64,000 nt of DNA. Source: JAHEJA01 sp965656445 (lineage in GTDB: Bacteria > Pseudomonadota > Alphaproteobacteria > Rhodobacterales > Rhodobacteraceae). Positions within the stretch are counted from its first letter, which is position 1, and each line of letters begins with the position of its first letter. Location: positions 1 to 64,000 of the forward strand of contig CBFHKO010000005.1 of assembly GCA_965656445.1 (NCBI GenBank), written 5' to 3'. The position numbers were made by a program, and so were the translations under genes. The notes under the pieces are model-generated. The model was not told where the DNA came from. It saw only the letters and a list, made by a program, of their open reading frames with translations, and ran no database searches. Shown in pieces: positions 63,984 through 64,000 of this stretch.

Positions 63984-64000
63984 AAGGGCCAAAATGACCT

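Overview
The window looks like ordinary chromosome of an alphaproteobacterium, most likely a marine roseobacter-type member of the Rhodobacteraceae with roughly balanced base composition. This rests on gene content and order: dnaK-dnaJ-radC, rimP-nusA-ylxR-infB, rnd-lptC-lptA-lptB with hpf-ptsN, a DNA polymerase IV with an N-terminal zinc ribbon, a cysteine-poor L36 protein, and a dnaK promoter that fits the alphaproteobacterial RpoH consensus. No rRNA, CRISPR array, prophage or intact insertion sequence was seen. One tRNA (Val, GAC) is present.

Layout. 0-5 kb: a DUF302-like secreted protein, a glycerophosphodiester phosphodiesterase and clpB. 5-11 kb: pyrF, rpmJ, tRNA-Val, an N-formylglutamate amidohydrolase, dinB, an SPFH/NfeD membrane pair and nadE. 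11-15 kb: dnaE. 15-24.3 kb: one long co-directional operon joining xanthine dehydrogenase (xdhABC) to a BMP-type nucleoside/purine ABC transporter, best read as purine uptake and oxidation. 24.4-28.8 kb: a CBS-domain protein, a long non-coding stretch with nested inverted repeats, a methyltransferase, a secreted M48 protease, and a molybdate transporter (modBC) with no modA. 28.9-34.3 kb: the rimP-nusA-ylxR-infB operon, with a strong terminator-like hairpin directly before rimP. 34.3-35.6 kb: an unrecognised secreted protein beside the cut-off end of an IS3-family element. 35.6-41 kb: mutT-argJ-parvulin isomerase, with secA divergent. 41-43.5 kb: an unrecognised exported protein and a fusion of a PstS-like binding domain to an OmpA domain. 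43.5-47.5 kb: radC, dnaJ, dnaK. 47.8-49.8 kb: a di-haem peroxidase and a lone polysaccharide-export permease.

49.9-58 kb is the most accessory-looking part: cysQ, galU, galE, two tandem paralogous glycosyltransferases, a GT14-like glycosyltransferase with a long unassigned C-terminal half, and a two-part sulfotransferase. All are on the + strand and several are translationally coupled. CysQ recycles PAP left by sulfotransfer, GalU and GalE supply UDP-sugars, and the last four could build and sulfate a surface glycan. 58-61.8 kb (all - strand) carries ptsN, hpf, lptB, lptA, lptC and rnd. 62-64 kb holds three acyl-CoA-related genes: a MaoC hydratase, an APH-family phosphotransferase and a PaaI thioesterase.

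No clearly new defence or mobile system was found. The points most worth a second look are the sugar/sulfotransferase cluster, the PstS-OmpA fusion with its partner, the repeat-rich spacer near 25 kb, and the hairpin abutting rimP.
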